A DNA stretch of 64,000 bases from Scytolyngbya sp. HA4215-MV1 (GCA_019359045.1 JAHHIA010000009.1:62001-126000); one strand, 5' to 3'; shown: positions 1 to 8,882, numbered from the stretch's first letter. The notes: generated by a model not told the origin, from the letters alone. Made by a program: numbers and translations.

Positions 1-1
1 T

Positions 2-160
2 TACGGCATTCTGGCAAAAAGTACGGCGGAAAATCCAGTCACCAAAGCGGAAGCGCTACGGCAAGCCCAACTCAGCTTGCTCCATACCCAAACCAACGAT
101 GCCGATTTTTCCCATCCCTATTTCTGGGCACCATTTATTTTGATTGGCAATGGACTTTAA
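2..160 (+). CDS. CHAT-domain protein, C-terminal end (partial)
   Basis: This is the last 52 codons of a gene entering from the left edge. The translation reads through ALRQAQLSLL, then HPYFWAPFILIGNG and a TAA stop. That is the usual C-terminal end of CHAT (caspase HetF-associated with TPRs) domains, where the HPYxWAxFxLxG block closes the peptidase-like fold. The Cys/His catalytic dyad and any N-terminal TPR repeats lie outside the window, so activity cannot be judged. The stop codon directly abuts a truncated mobile-element end at 161. Family call is good; full architecture is unknown. Confidence 0.8.
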   Translation, partial: YGILAKSTAENPVTKAEALRQAQLSLLHTQTNDADFSHPYFWAPFILIGNGL

Positions 161-200
161 TACCAATTTGATTTGTGGTTGCGACAGATCTAGATTCCCT
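161..200 (+). mobile_element. Truncated end of a MITE-like element
   Basis: The sequence starts with TACCAATTTG and continues through GCGACAGATCTAGAT. It matches, with only a few differences, the reverse complement of one end of the complete element at 63065-63256. No partner terminal repeat (AAATTGGTA) was seen in the following few hundred bases, so only one end survives. It begins immediately after the TAA stop of the CHAT gene; TAA is also the target-site triplet seen at the complete copy. Confidence 0.6.
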
Positions 201-384
201 CTAGCCGCTGCGTGCGACTGGATATCGGGGTCAGGTATTGCGAATTTAAGTGCTCAAAGTTAACACTTCGCAATCGATCGACTGAAAAGCATTAAACTTC
301 ATTGCGAAGTTCAAAGTGAACAATCGTGGCATGGTAGGGTCTTGTTCGTTGGAGAATGCCGAAAAGCTACGAAAGGAGAACACC

Positions 385-600
385 TTGGATTCACGTACAG
401 ATCTTCCCCAAAATGCATCGCTTCGTGAAGACTTCAGTGAGTACGTTGCCCACCTCCAGCTTCACATGGCTTTGCAAGCTCGCAATCTGGTTCCGACCCT
501 GACTCAAACGTTGGACAGTCGCGAGCAAATGCTGCACCAAACCCAAGCGATGTTTGAAAAGCAAATTTCTCGCCAAATGTTCAATTCGTCTCAAGGGTGA
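385..600 (+). CDS. Small hypothetical protein (71 aa)
   Basis: I do not recognise the family. The start chosen is TTG at 385, preceded by a good Shine-Dalgarno (AAAGGAG at 372-378, six-base spacer). The frame is open back to a GTG at 316, but nothing like a ribosome site lies before that. The protein is polar, with no signal peptide or membrane segment; the middle (about residues 20-60) is Leu/Gln/His rich and looks helical. It stands alone between the mobile-element remnant and the minus-strand channel gene. An inverted repeat at 663-698 may end its transcript. Confidence 0.5.
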   Translation: MDSRTDLPQNASLREDFSEYVAHLQLHMALQARNLVPTLTQTLDSREQMLHQTQAMFEKQISRQMFNSSQG

Positions 601-662
601 TTTGATTCATCGTGCACGTTGAGTCTTATATTCCGCTGCCCACATCGCCAGGATGGCTTGAG

Positions 663-698
663 GTGAGGCAAAAATCTTGGTAAGCAGATCTGCCTCAC
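663..698 (+). terminator. Inverted repeat, possible terminator of the small ORF
   Basis: GTGAGGCA at 663-670 pairs perfectly with TGCCTCAC at 691-698. The 20-base interval has an additional inner ATCT/AGAT pairing. No clean T-run follows, so it may be a weak terminator or simply a structured repeat. Confidence 0.3.
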
Positions 699-895
699 AG
701 TTCTACGACTGTTGAGGCCATGTTCATTATGGTTGTGGCTGACCCGGTGCTTCAGTTCTGGCAGTGGTCGCCACGGAACGATTCGATCGCAACAATATCA
801 ATAACTGAAACAATCAATAACTGCAACAGCCTCCAGAATGACTCGACGGTGGCGGGGGATTTGTTCTATTAAACGACGGTGTTTGGCAAGCGTTG

Positions 896-1510
896 CTACG
901 GCTGGTTTAACACGCGCTCAATTCGCCGATCGGGAATCAACCAGATGATCGCAACAAGTACGTATAGAAAAGCCGCTAACCAGGCTTGTACAAAAGAAAG
1001 CAGAATTGCCACTGCGTAGATGATCAGTGACAGTTTGCCTTTGTAGTCGCGACCAATTGCGATCGCGAGATCGGAATCTTTGCCGTGGTGAGCGATCAGG
1101 GTATAGGTCAAGATCAGGTAGGAGATCGCGGCAAAAAATAGGACAACGCCATACAGGGCAAGCGGAATGGTGGCTAAGTGATTTTCGCCCATCCAGGCAG
1201 TGGTAAATGGCAACAGCGAGAGCCAAAACAGGAGATGTTGATTTGCCCAAAGGATGGGTCCATTAACGCGGCGAACGGCTTGGAGCAAGTGGTGGTGATT
1301 GTTCCAGTAGATGCCGAGATAGATGAAGCTCAATACGTAGCTAAGAAAGACTGGAATCAATGGACGGAGCGCGGCAAGGTCAGCTTCGTGAGGCACTTTT
1401 AGCTCTAACACCATGATGGTGATGATGATGGCAAGAACGCCATCACTAAAGGCTTCTAATCTCCCTTTTCCCATCTGTATAGGCTCTCTGCGACTGGAAT
1501 GGTTGGACAT
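896..1510 (-). CDS. TMEM175-family (DUF1211) potassium-channel-like membrane protein
   Basis: The 204-residue protein belongs to the prokaryotic TMEM175/DUF1211 family, whose studied members form K+-selective leak channels from six-helix subunits. The signature RxxxFSDG is visible near residues 16-23 (RLEAFSDG), followed at once by a helix continuing IIITIMVLEL. About six hydrophobic segments follow, with an HHH motif in the second-third helix region typical of the family. Two starts are possible: 1510, or the internal Met at 1474 just before GKGRLEAF. It is monocistronic, and about 860 bases without an intact gene separate it from the next gene. Family call is firm; ion selectivity is inference. 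Confidence 0.85.
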   Translation of the reverse strand: MSNHSSRREPIQMGKGRLEAFSDGVLAIIITIMVLELKVPHEADLAALRPLIPVFLSYVLSFIYLGIYWNNHHHLLQAVRRVNGPILWANQHLLFWLSLLPFTTAWMGENHLATIPLALYGVVLFFAAISYLILTYTLIAHHGKDSDLAIAIGRDYKGKLSLIIYAVAILLSFVQAWLAAFLYVLVAIIWLIPDRRIERVLNQP

Positions 1511-1835
1511 CCCGTACTCTACCGCATCGTTGATGAGTCGTAAAATTGCATTGCAAATCCTATTAATTACTTGTAGCTAAGAGAACATATCCTATCTTTT
1601 TCAATACATAGAAACAGTCTTGCAGGTTTCATTGTTTTCCTTCATACCAGATTGATGAGCAAATTTAGTATTCGTAAAATAAATAAGTTCATCAAAACTT
1701 GACGCAATTAAGTCACACAAGACCAAATTTTCTCTGTTAAATTGGGTATCAAATCAGGTGCAAATGTCAGGTTGAGTATCTAAATCGGATACAAGCGCAA
1801 ACCATACAAAGAACTCCACTTCATTGGTCTAGTTA

Positions 1836-2293
1836 TGGAACTATCTCAATCCAATCTTTTGCAACTAGCTAAACAGGGAAACATTCAAGCAATTTTAGAT
1901 TTCATGTAACATTTCTTTCAGTCAAAAAGAATAGTTACATGCTTCTTTAGCAGAGAGTGAAGAATATCTACAAAGCGCGATCGCTCAAGAAGTCATCATG
2001 GATCAAATCTTGGTTCACATCGTTTTAGCAGGTAATCCTGGAAAACATGGAAGCAAATTCTTCCAGAACTACAGAGGCTCAAAGTCAGTCCAGCTTCTTT
2101 AGAGGCAATTTCTTCTAACTTAAAATCCCCACCTCCACTTGAGGATTTAATCCAGTAAGTCGATAAGGATTTTGCGACTTCTCTCATCGCTCAATGTCAA
2201 AAAAATGCTCAAATGGATGGAGTCATTAATCCTGAAGAAGAAGAAGCAATTATTGCCAATATCAGCAAACGCTTGAAAACTAATATCACCTAG
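1836..2293 (+). pseudogene. Decayed TerB-like gene
   Basis: Coding remnants appear in more than one frame. An ATG at 1836 opens MELSQSNL, then one base is missing near 1860, after which the QLAKQGNIQAI N-terminus common in cyanobacterial proteins continues in another frame. Further on, an open stretch ends ...PPPLEDLIQ at a TAA (2156). The same frame carries on with an acidic TerB-like tail (AQMDGVINPEEEEAI) to a TAG at 2291-2293. At least one frameshift and one in-frame stop separate the pieces. The TerB assignment rests on the short D-G-x-I-x-P-E-E-E pattern, so the family is tentative; that this is a broken gene is better supported. Confidence 0.55.
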
Positions 2294-2375
2294 GGCATGA
2301 ATCGCTGAGGTAATTTCTAGAATTAGTCGAAGTGCATCAGATCAGTGACACTTACATCTTGAAGGGGTAATCAAC

Positions 2376-3584
2376 GTGGGATTCACAGAAGATATTACAA
2401 AAGTCGCAGATCAAGTTCGCAAGAAAGCGGATCTGGTGACAGGAGAAGAATCTACAAAAATGGGACTAATCGTTCCATTTTTAAATACTCTTGGTTACGA
2501 TATTTTTGATCCGACAGAAGTCATTCCTGAGTATGTTGCAGATTTTGCTACCAGACGGTCAGGACAACTTGAGAAAATTGATTATGCGATCGCTATCAAT
2601 GGCACGATCGTCATCCTTGTAGAAGCTAAAGCTCGTGGTCAAAAGCCGGAAGCGCACGACGGACAACTTAAAAAATACTTCAACTCTCTGCCTGAGACAA
2701 AGATTGCCGCTGTCACCAATGGGCTTGAATATCGGTTTTTCACAGATTTACGCCTCGATAACATCATGGATGATGAGCCGTTCTTCTGTTTTAATATCCT
2801 GGACTATGACCAGAAGCAAATTGACAATCTAAAGTTCTTTCATCGAGAAAATTTTGATGCAGCGATCATCAAAAGACATGCCGAGGAAATGGTTTATACG
2901 ACAGGGCTTACTACGTTGGTCGATGATTTATTGAAATCGCCTTCCAAAGAATTCATTAGTTTTTTATTGAAAGAACTCAGCAAAATCTCGCCTAAATATG
3001 AAATAAAAAAAGTAAACGATAAGAAGATTCAACGGTTTGAACCCATCATTAAAAGAGCGATTCAAAGCAGTTTGGTAGATCTAATGACACGTTCCATAAG
3101 CCAAGAAATGGGTCAACCCAAAGACTTGCCAGATCCTACGAACTTAGCTGTGTTGCAAGAAGTTGAGGAGGATGAAGATTCAGAAGTTGTTGATTCCAAA
3201 GTTGAAACCACCGCTGAAGAACTGGAAGCTTTTGAAAAAGTTAAGACAATTACATCTCAATCAAAGCTCTACAAATTAGAGATTAAATACAAAGATGTCG
3301 TTGCCTATTTCGGCATCAATGTTGGCAAAAGTACTTGGTGGTTTCTGAGGCTCTATCTCTCTTCCAAAAAGAAGAATTTTGTTACTCGATTACCGATGGA
3401 TGAAGTCAGAAATCTAGCGGTAGGATTTGAGGTTCAAGAAATGACCGCTTCGCTAGGAGACGCAATGTCAAGGGTAATCATTTCATCTGTAAGCGATTTG
3501 GATCATCTTTCAAATCTAATCCTAAAGTGTTACGAAACGGAAGCTGCGAAACATCCTATTGGGAAAATAGTTACACCTAAATAA
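2376..3584 (+). CDS. Orphan type I restriction HsdR_N-like nuclease-domain protein
   Basis: The 402-residue protein starts with GTG at 2376; a purine-rich GAAGGGG lies about nine bases upstream. Residues 1-160 resemble the N-terminal nuclease domain of type I restriction subunits (HSDR_N). A PD-(D/E)XK core is visible: an acidic residue in KIDYAI near residue 70 and the EAKARGQ strand near residue 87. There is no helicase domain, so it is not a complete HsdR. Residues 225-290 are highly acidic, and the C-terminal 110 residues form an unrecognised domain. No methylase or specificity subunit gene is adjacent. It could be a solitary defence nuclease or a domesticated regulator. Confidence 0.75.
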   Translation: MGFTEDITKVADQVRKKADLVTGEESTKMGLIVPFLNTLGYDIFDPTEVIPEYVADFATRRSGQLEKIDYAIAINGTIVILVEAKARGQKPEAHDGQLKKYFNSLPETKIAAVTNGLEYRFFTDLRLDNIMDDEPFFCFNILDYDQKQIDNLKFFHRENFDAAIIKRHAEEMVYTTGLTTLVDDLLKSPSKEFISFLLKELSKISPKYEIKKVNDKKIQRFEPIIKRAIQSSLVDLMTRSISQEMGQPKDLPDPTNLAVLQEVEEDEDSEVVDSKVETTAEELEAFEKVKTITSQSKLYKLEIKYKDVVAYFGINVGKSTWWFLRLYLSSKKKNFVTRLPMDEVRNLAVGFEVQEMTASLGDAMSRVIISSVSDLDHLSNLILKCYETEAAKHPIGKIVTPK

Positions 3585-3603
3585 AACCTGGATAAAATCC
3601 CTC

Positions 3604-5358
3604 TTACCAGGTCACATGGTCTTCTAGCTTCTTCAATAACTTGGGACCCACCCCCGACACCTGATCGAGATCGGCCAGCGAAGTAAATGGTTTGTGTTGC
3701 CGCGCTGCAATGATGCGCTTTGCCAAGCCCGGACCCACTCCCGGTAGTGCTTCCAGTTCCGCCTGACTCGCCGTGTTGAGATTGACCCGCTGACTTGGGG
3801 TTGTCGGTGCCTGCGATCGTGCCTTCTGCGAATGCTTAGGGGGCTGGGTCATTGGCGTGGAAGCCGTTGGAAGGTTCGTTTTCTGAGGACTGGTAATTGG
3901 AGTTGCCGATCGCACCGCCGCAGTTGGGTTCGTTGCCCCAGACATCGGACAACGACTGCGTTCTTTTTCAGCTTTGCGGGCGATCGCAGGCGGCACCCCC
4001 AAGATGGCATTAGTATAGAGCCGCTCAAACTCGCGCTCATAATGCGCCGCCACGATCGGGCTGTGAATCACCAACACCGTTTCATCATTGGCATTGTTTG
4101 CCGCTGCCGTCCAATTGTGTGACCCCGTAATCACCGTTTGGCGATCGATTACACCAAACTTGTTGTGTAGCAAATCTCCCGGCGGTAAACGCGGCACCCC
4201 CACTGTCGCGATCGGGCTTTGCCAGGGACGATTGTTCGGTTCAGATTTGCAATTATCTGCAAGCGCAACACCCAGCATATCCAACCCCTCACTAAAGGGG
4301 CGGTAAGCAAAACCCGGATCGATCAGCGTGCGAATTTGCACCCCCCGCTGGTTCATTACTTCCAACTGATTGACCAACGTCTGATCCGAAAAGACAAACA
4401 ACGCCATCTCAATCGATCGCTGCGCCGTACTCAACGTTTTGCCAATTAAGCCATTGCTGCTCTGGCTCCAGGGAATCGTGGCATTCGTGGGTGAAAAGTG
4501 AACCTCGATCGTCGTTGCGCCCAAGATCACCTGTCTCACCGGCAGAAAAGGCTTCTTCACCCCAAACTTGCTATCCAGCTTGCCACCAGGCCCATCGCCC
4601 CACATCACATTAAATTCCTGCGTGAAGAGGCTTGCCACCTCCGCACTATCGATCTTCAGCAAATTATTGGCATTGCCCCGACTACTCGGCGACTTGAAAT
4701 CACCATGGATATCAGAAGTCGTGAAATTGGCAGATGTGACAATCACCTGCCGACCATCCACTACCACAAACTTGTCATGCATCAAGCTGCTGCCCTCTGA
4801 CCCATCCGCTGTATCGTCAATCCAGGGCACCTTGGCGTTACGCAGCATCACCAGTGCATCCCGTTGATTGATTTCATCGGGACTGAGCTGTCCATCTCCA
4901 TTGATATCGATCAATTGAATGGCTTCTTTGTAGCGACCCTGTTCTCGCTCGGGAAGTTTGGCAATTTCTGCCGCAGTAAAACTGCTAAATGGGCGGGAGT
5001 AAGTATTTTCCAGAATCACCCGCACTTTTACCCCAGCTTTCTGGCGATCGATGAGCGCCTGAGCAATTTTCGGCAACCGTAATTCTTGAACCGCAACCTC
5101 TACACTGCTTTGGGCAGACGCAATCAGATCCACAATCTTTTGTTCTAGATCCGTGCCCGGTCTGGTAATTTTGCGATACGGCTCCGTATACTGAAAGGCC
5201 GGATCATGATTAGTATAGGCTTCCACCAATGGATCTTGCGGCAAAGGCGTCGGGCGCGTTGCTTCCGGCTGCCCCGCCTGACAAGCCGCCAACCCAGCCA
5301 AACTCACCCCACCCACCCAACGACCGAACCAAGCCAGAGAAGGTAAACGCACAACCAC
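3604..5358 (-). CDS. Secreted phospholipase-D-like lipoprotein with EF-hand and helix-hairpin-helix tail
   Basis: The frame is open from a TTG at 5397. I prefer GTG at 5358, which places an Arg and hydrophobic signal peptide ahead of a lipobox (LAAC). Residue numbers here count from 5397. Two PLD catalytic HxKxxxxD motifs are present: H207/K209/D214 (MHDKFVVVDG) and H411/K413/D418 (LHNKFGVIDR). A canonical EF-hand loop (DINGDGQLSPDE, 164-175) sits inside the first PLD domain. A Pro/Thr/Ser-rich linker (about 485-537) leads to a ComEA-type helix-hairpin-helix region (538-597, with LPGVGPGLAKRI and VSGVGPKLLKKL). Predicted role: an exported, calcium-responsive phosphodiesterase that may bind DNA. 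Substrate is unknown; it could be a nuclease or a phospholipase. Confidence 0.85.
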   Translation of the reverse strand: MVVRLPSLAWFGRWVGGVSLAGLAACQAGQPEATRPTPLPQDPLVEAYTNHDPAFQYTEPYRKITRPGTDLEQKIVDLIASAQSSVEVAVQELRLPKIAQALIDRQKAGVKVRVILENTYSRPFSSFTAAEIAKLPEREQGRYKEAIQLIDINGDGQLSPDEINQRDALVMLRNAKVPWIDDTADGSEGSSLMHDKFVVVDGRQVIVTSANFTTSDIHGDFKSPSSRGNANNLLKIDSAEVASLFTQEFNVMWGDGPGGKLDSKFGVKKPFLPVRQVILGATTIEVHFSPTNATIPWSQSSNGLIGKTLSTAQRSIEMALFVFSDQTLVNQLEVMNQRGVQIRTLIDPGFAYRPFSEGLDMLGVALADNCKSEPNNRPWQSPIATVGVPRLPPGDLLHNKFGVIDRQTVITGSHNWTAAANNANDETVLVIHSPIVAAHYEREFERLYTNAILGVPPAIARKAEKERSRCPMSGATNPTAAVRSATPITSPQKTNLPTASTPMTQPPKHSQKARSQAPTTPSQRVNLNTASQAELEALPGVGPGLAKRIIAARQHKPFTSLADLDQVSGVGPKLLKKLEDHVTW

Positions 5359-5576
5359 CTGATTCCCACCAAAAGTTACCCAGCCAGAATGCCCCAATCT
5401 TGCTCAATTGTCCCATCCTTGGCTTGTCTGACCTGCCAACTTTGGGAATCGATATTGGGCTGAGGACAATAAACTTTCGATCATTCTTCATTTTCCCCAT
5501 CCCCCGTTCCCCTTTTTCGTAACCTTGGCAACAAGAGCTATCCTGAAAAAGCAACCGTTTTCTGAGCCGCATCGTC

Positions 5577-6740
5577 ATGCAGATTTACCTGGATTACAGC
5601 GCCACTACGCCAACTCGCCCAGAAGCGATCGCCCGGATGCAGGAAGTGATGACCCAACAGTGGGGCAACCCTTCGAGTCTCCATGCCTGGGGGCAACAGT
5701 CAGCAACCGTGATTGAGCGTGCCAGAGTGCAGGTTGCCCGCTTGCTCAACGCACCCGCCGAAGCGATCGTTTTCACCTCTGGTGGCACTGAGGCAGACAA
5801 CCTGGCAATTATGGGAGTTGCGAGGCAATATCGCACTCCGCAGCACCTGATCATCTCCAGTGTCGAGCATTCGGCAGTGGCAGAACCCGTGCGCTTGCTG
5901 GAGCAATGGGGTTGGCAAGTGACGCACCTCCCTGTCGATCGGCAGGGACGAGTCAACCCCGAAGATCTGCGCCAGGCGTTGCGTCCAGATACCGTCTTGG
6001 TGTCGGTCATCTACGGACAAAGCGAAGTCGGTACTCTGCAACCGATCCAGATCCTGGCAGAAATTGCCTGCGCTCAAGGCGTGCTGTTCCACACCGACGC
6101 GGTACAGGTGGCAGGACGATTACCGATCGATCTGCAACAATTGCCTATTGATTTGCTGTCGATATCGAGCCACAAGATCTATGGTCCCCAGGGGGCAGGC
6201 GCACTCTACGTGCGACCGGGGGTCAACCTGGTGCCATTATTGGGGGGTGGGGGACAAGAAGCCAAATTACGCTCTGGCACCCAAGCAGTACCGACGATCG
6301 CCGGATTTGGCGTTGCTGCCGAACTGGCAATGCAAGAAATATTGACCGAGCCCTCTCGATTGACGGGCTTGCGCGATCGTTTGTTTGATTTGCTGGCAGA
6401 GGTGCCAGGGTTACAGCCCACTGGCGATCGCTGGTATCGACTGCCGCACCATGTCAGCTTTTGTGTCCAGGATGCCGATGGCGAAATGATCAGCGGCAAA
6501 ACCCTGGTACGGCAAATGAACCTGGCAGGAATTGGTATCAGTTCGGGGTCTGCCTGCAATAGTGGCAAACTGACCGCTAGCCCCGTCTTGCAAGCAATGG
6601 GCTATCGCGATCGGGCAGCCAAAGCAGGCATTCGGTTCACCTTGGGGCGCGACACGACCGCAGCAGATGTAGACTGGACTGCCCTGGTCTTCCAACAAAT
6701 CTTGCAACGGCTATCTCACCAACCCTTGCTTCCGGTTTAA
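5577..6740 (+). CDS. Cysteine desulfurase (NifS/IscS family)
   Basis: This is a PLP-dependent class V aminotransferase-fold enzyme that moves sulfur from L-cysteine to iron-sulfur or thio-cofactor assembly. The sequence starts YLDYSATTPTRPEA, the typical N-terminus. The PLP lysine lies in SSHKIYGPQGAGAL, and the sulfur-carrying cysteine is within SSGSACNSGK. Its 387 residues match the NifS-like length. Start is ATG at 5577. It is transcribed away from the PLD-like gene, so 5398-5576 probably contains both promoters. The DUF1995 gene follows after 43 bases and is probably cotranscribed. The family is certain; which sulfur pathway it feeds is not evident. Confidence 0.95.
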   Translation: MQIYLDYSATTPTRPEAIARMQEVMTQQWGNPSSLHAWGQQSATVIERARVQVARLLNAPAEAIVFTSGGTEADNLAIMGVARQYRTPQHLIISSVEHSAVAEPVRLLEQWGWQVTHLPVDRQGRVNPEDLRQALRPDTVLVSVIYGQSEVGTLQPIQILAEIACAQGVLFHTDAVQVAGRLPIDLQQLPIDLLSISSHKIYGPQGAGALYVRPGVNLVPLLGGGGQEAKLRSGTQAVPTIAGFGVAAELAMQEILTEPSRLTGLRDRLFDLLAEVPGLQPTGDRWYRLPHHVSFCVQDADGEMISGKTLVRQMNLAGIGISSGSACNSGKLTASPVLQAMGYRDRAAKAGIRFTLGRDTTAADVDWTALVFQQILQRLSHQPLLPV

Positions 6741-6783
6741 TGAGACAATGGCAAAAGTTTCTAGCCTTTGTTCTGATTGACCC

Positions 6784-7506
6784 ATGGCGGCACTTCCCAC
6801 AACCCTGGATGACGCGATCGCGCAAGCCAAAACGGCAACCCAAACGGCTCTTGAAAAGGGATACACCCGGCTACAAGTCGAGTTTTTGTTTCCCGAACTC
6901 AAGCCCATTCCAGTGGCACATCAGTTTGTTGATTTATTCGCAGAATATGGCGAAACCCTCAAGGTGTTCTTTACCGATGCAGGCGCCGCTGCCCTGGTGA
7001 GACGCGATTGGGGCGCGGTTCCGTTCAAAATCCATAGTCTCGATGTGGCTGGGTCACGCCAAACGACCTCGGTGCAAGAACAAATCAGCGACGACGATCG
7101 CATTTTTCTGTTTGTAGCTCCAACCGCGGTCGAAGCAGGTCCCGTGGAGCAAATTTGTGAAGCCGTAGGCGATCGTCCGGTAGTGTTACTCAATCCTCGC
7201 TTAGAAGACTTTGCCACGGTCGGGATTGGTTACGCTGGACGGCAACTCCGCATGCGGTTCCTCAGTACTTTTGAGCCTGCCTATTACTTAAGACCCCTGG
7301 ATGAGGCAGCTCTGTTTCGTTGCTATCCCGATCTCTGGCAAATTTGGTCTACTGAAAACGATGATTACACCCTCTTAGGGGAAGAATTTCAAAAGCCCGA
7401 CAGTGATACGCTGGAGCTAATTTTGGCAAAGGCCAGAAGCACCCAGAATGCTAACCAGGGTCTGTTTTCAGGGCTTCAAAAGCTCCTGCGAGGTTTGGGA
7501 AGTTAA
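6784..7506 (+). CDS. DUF1995 family protein
   Basis: The 240-residue soluble protein begins with ATG at 6784 and matches the DUF1995 family of cyanobacteria and plastids. Recognisable features are the LPTTLDDAIAQAK opening, the EFLFPELKPIPVA block, and the late FEPAYYLRPL and LFRCYP segments typical of the family. Function is unestablished; the plant relatives are thylakoid or stroma proteins of unclear role. Spacing suggests cotranscription with the upstream cysteine desulfurase gene. Confidence 0.85.
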   Translation: MAALPTTLDDAIAQAKTATQTALEKGYTRLQVEFLFPELKPIPVAHQFVDLFAEYGETLKVFFTDAGAAALVRRDWGAVPFKIHSLDVAGSRQTTSVQEQISDDDRIFLFVAPTAVEAGPVEQICEAVGDRPVVLLNPRLEDFATVGIGYAGRQLRMRFLSTFEPAYYLRPLDEAALFRCYPDLWQIWSTENDDYTLLGEEFQKPDSDTLELILAKARSTQNANQGLFSGLQKLLRGLGS

Positions 7507-7897
7507 AGCGTGAAATCTGCATGGGCATGAGTACAACAACGGTAAGGACACAAGCACTGGTGCACTTACCAATGGAATACACTCAACCGAAAAGGGCAAC
7601 AAATACTTGGAATGGCTGATTTATCAGCCATACATTACCCGGTATACTGCAAGATACTCAGAATCTTGTAGCCATTAGGCGATTCCGACCGAATTTGAGT
7701 CCGAAGCAGAAATCCTCAAAGCTGCCTCATAGAAACTAAATCTTTTCGAGAAAACTGTGATCTTTATTACAGGCGATCGCGGGATTCAAAGGGATCGGGG
7801 CATAATGAGATTAAGGGAGTCAGTAGCTGTGCATGGGGGGGCATTCGTGTCAAAGCAGCTAGCTTTCCGGTGATTAGCCTTTTAGTATGGTTATTTA
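7507..7897 (+). other. Intergenic region with a short hairpin
   Basis: No supported gene. TGGCTGAT (7613-7620) and ATCAGCCA (7623-7630) form a perfect hairpin with a two-base loop, lacking a T-run. The rest presumably includes the promoter of the phosphatase gene at 7910. Confidence 0.4.
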
Positions 7898-7909
7898 GTG
7901 GGCGTTCGC

Positions 7910-8668
7910 ATGAGCCAACTTACCCAACGACGGATTGTCATTGGTGACGTTCACGGTCACTATGACGGATTGATGACGCTTCTGGATATGATCTCTGCTG
8001 GCTCTGAGGATCAGGTTTATTTTTTAGGAGACTTGATCGATCGCGGACCGCAGAGTGCCCAAATCGTTGAATTTGTCCGACAAAGCTCCTATGCTTGCCT
8101 GCTGGGCAATCATGAGCAACTGCTGCTGGAATCATTTCCCCGTGGAGAAGTCCATGATCCAGCCATGCAAGCCTGGCTTTATAGCGGAGGGCGGGCAACC
8201 ATCAGCAGTTACAACGATGTCGATCTCCTGATGGAGCATATGAAGTGGATTCGGACATTGCCACTTTATCTAGATTTGGGCGATCTCTGGTTAGTCCATG
8301 CGGGAGTCCATCCCGAAATGCCGATCGAAAAACAAACCTCACATGAACTTTGCTGGATTCGCGAAGAATTTCACAGCAGTCGCGCACCTTACTTTAAAGA
8401 TAAGTTGATCATTACAGGTCACACGATCACGTTTACTTTGCCAGGTGTTTCCCCAGGGGAACTGGCACAAGGGCGCGGCTGGCTAGATATTGATACAGGT
8501 GCTTATCATCCTCGGAGCGGTTGGTTAACTGGAGTCGATATGACCCATCGCAAAGCCTATCAAGTGAATGTGATGCGGAAAGAATCGCGAGTCCTCCCCC
8601 TGGATGAAGCTATGACTCAGGTCAATCCGGCACATGTGATGGCACATCGACAGGCAATGCGTCTGTAG
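7910..8668 (+). CDS. Metallophosphoesterase / serine-threonine protein phosphatase (PPP family)
   Basis: This is a PPP-type phosphatase with a two-metal active site. All core motifs are visible: GDVHGH, GDLIDRGP and GNHEQ near the N-terminus, followed by a lone His in WLVHAG and a GHT motif near two-thirds of the length. The compact size (about 252 residues) fits bacterial PrpA/PrpE or diadenosine-tetraphosphatase-like members. ATG at 7910 is preferred over the in-frame GTG at 7898. It is monocistronic. Protein phosphatase and dinucleotide hydrolase cannot be told apart from sequence reading alone. Confidence 0.85.
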   Translation: MSQLTQRRIVIGDVHGHYDGLMTLLDMISAGSEDQVYFLGDLIDRGPQSAQIVEFVRQSSYACLLGNHEQLLLESFPRGEVHDPAMQAWLYSGGRATISSYNDVDLLMEHMKWIRTLPLYLDLGDLWLVHAGVHPEMPIEKQTSHELCWIREEFHSSRAPYFKDKLIITGHTITFTLPGVSPGELAQGRGWLDIDTGAYHPRSGWLTGVDMTHRKAYQVNVMRKESRVLPLDEAMTQVNPAHVMAHRQAMRL

Positions 8669-8725
8669 CAGGAGGGCTGGGTTCTCCTGTTAGTATCCTA
8701 GAAATCCTCATTCTCTGCTAAAGCC

Positions 8726-8758
8726 AACCCCCCGAAATCTTTAAGATTTCGGGGGGTT
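8726..8758. terminator. Perfect GC-rich hairpin downstream of the phosphatase
   Basis: Two 16-base arms (8726-8741 and 8743-8758) pair perfectly around a single T. They carry a C6/G6 block and an AAATCTT/AAGATTT core. There is no T-tract, but the position between convergent genes suits a bidirectional terminator. Similar C-run hairpins occur as dispersed repeats in filamentous cyanobacteria. Confidence 0.5.
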
Positions 8759-8812
8759 AAGGGATCTTTCATCGATGTTATGAGCCTGGAACCAAAGACC
8801 TGATCATTCTAT

Positions 8813-8843
8813 GTAGGGCGTCGCTAGCGTCAGCGTAACGCAT
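8813..8843. repeat. Dispersed cyanobacterial repeat unit
   Basis: This short segment, made of imperfect GCGTN motifs (GTAGGGCGTCGCTAGCGTCA and onward), resembles the family read on the other strand as TGCGTTACGCTGACGCTAAC, which I recall as abundant between cyanobacterial genes. A related TGCGTTACAGCGTTA stretch follows at 8861-8875. No copy number can be given from this window. Confidence 0.4.
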
Positions 8844-8882
8844 TGAAATTATGGTAAATCTGCGTTACAGCGTTATCTAAGA

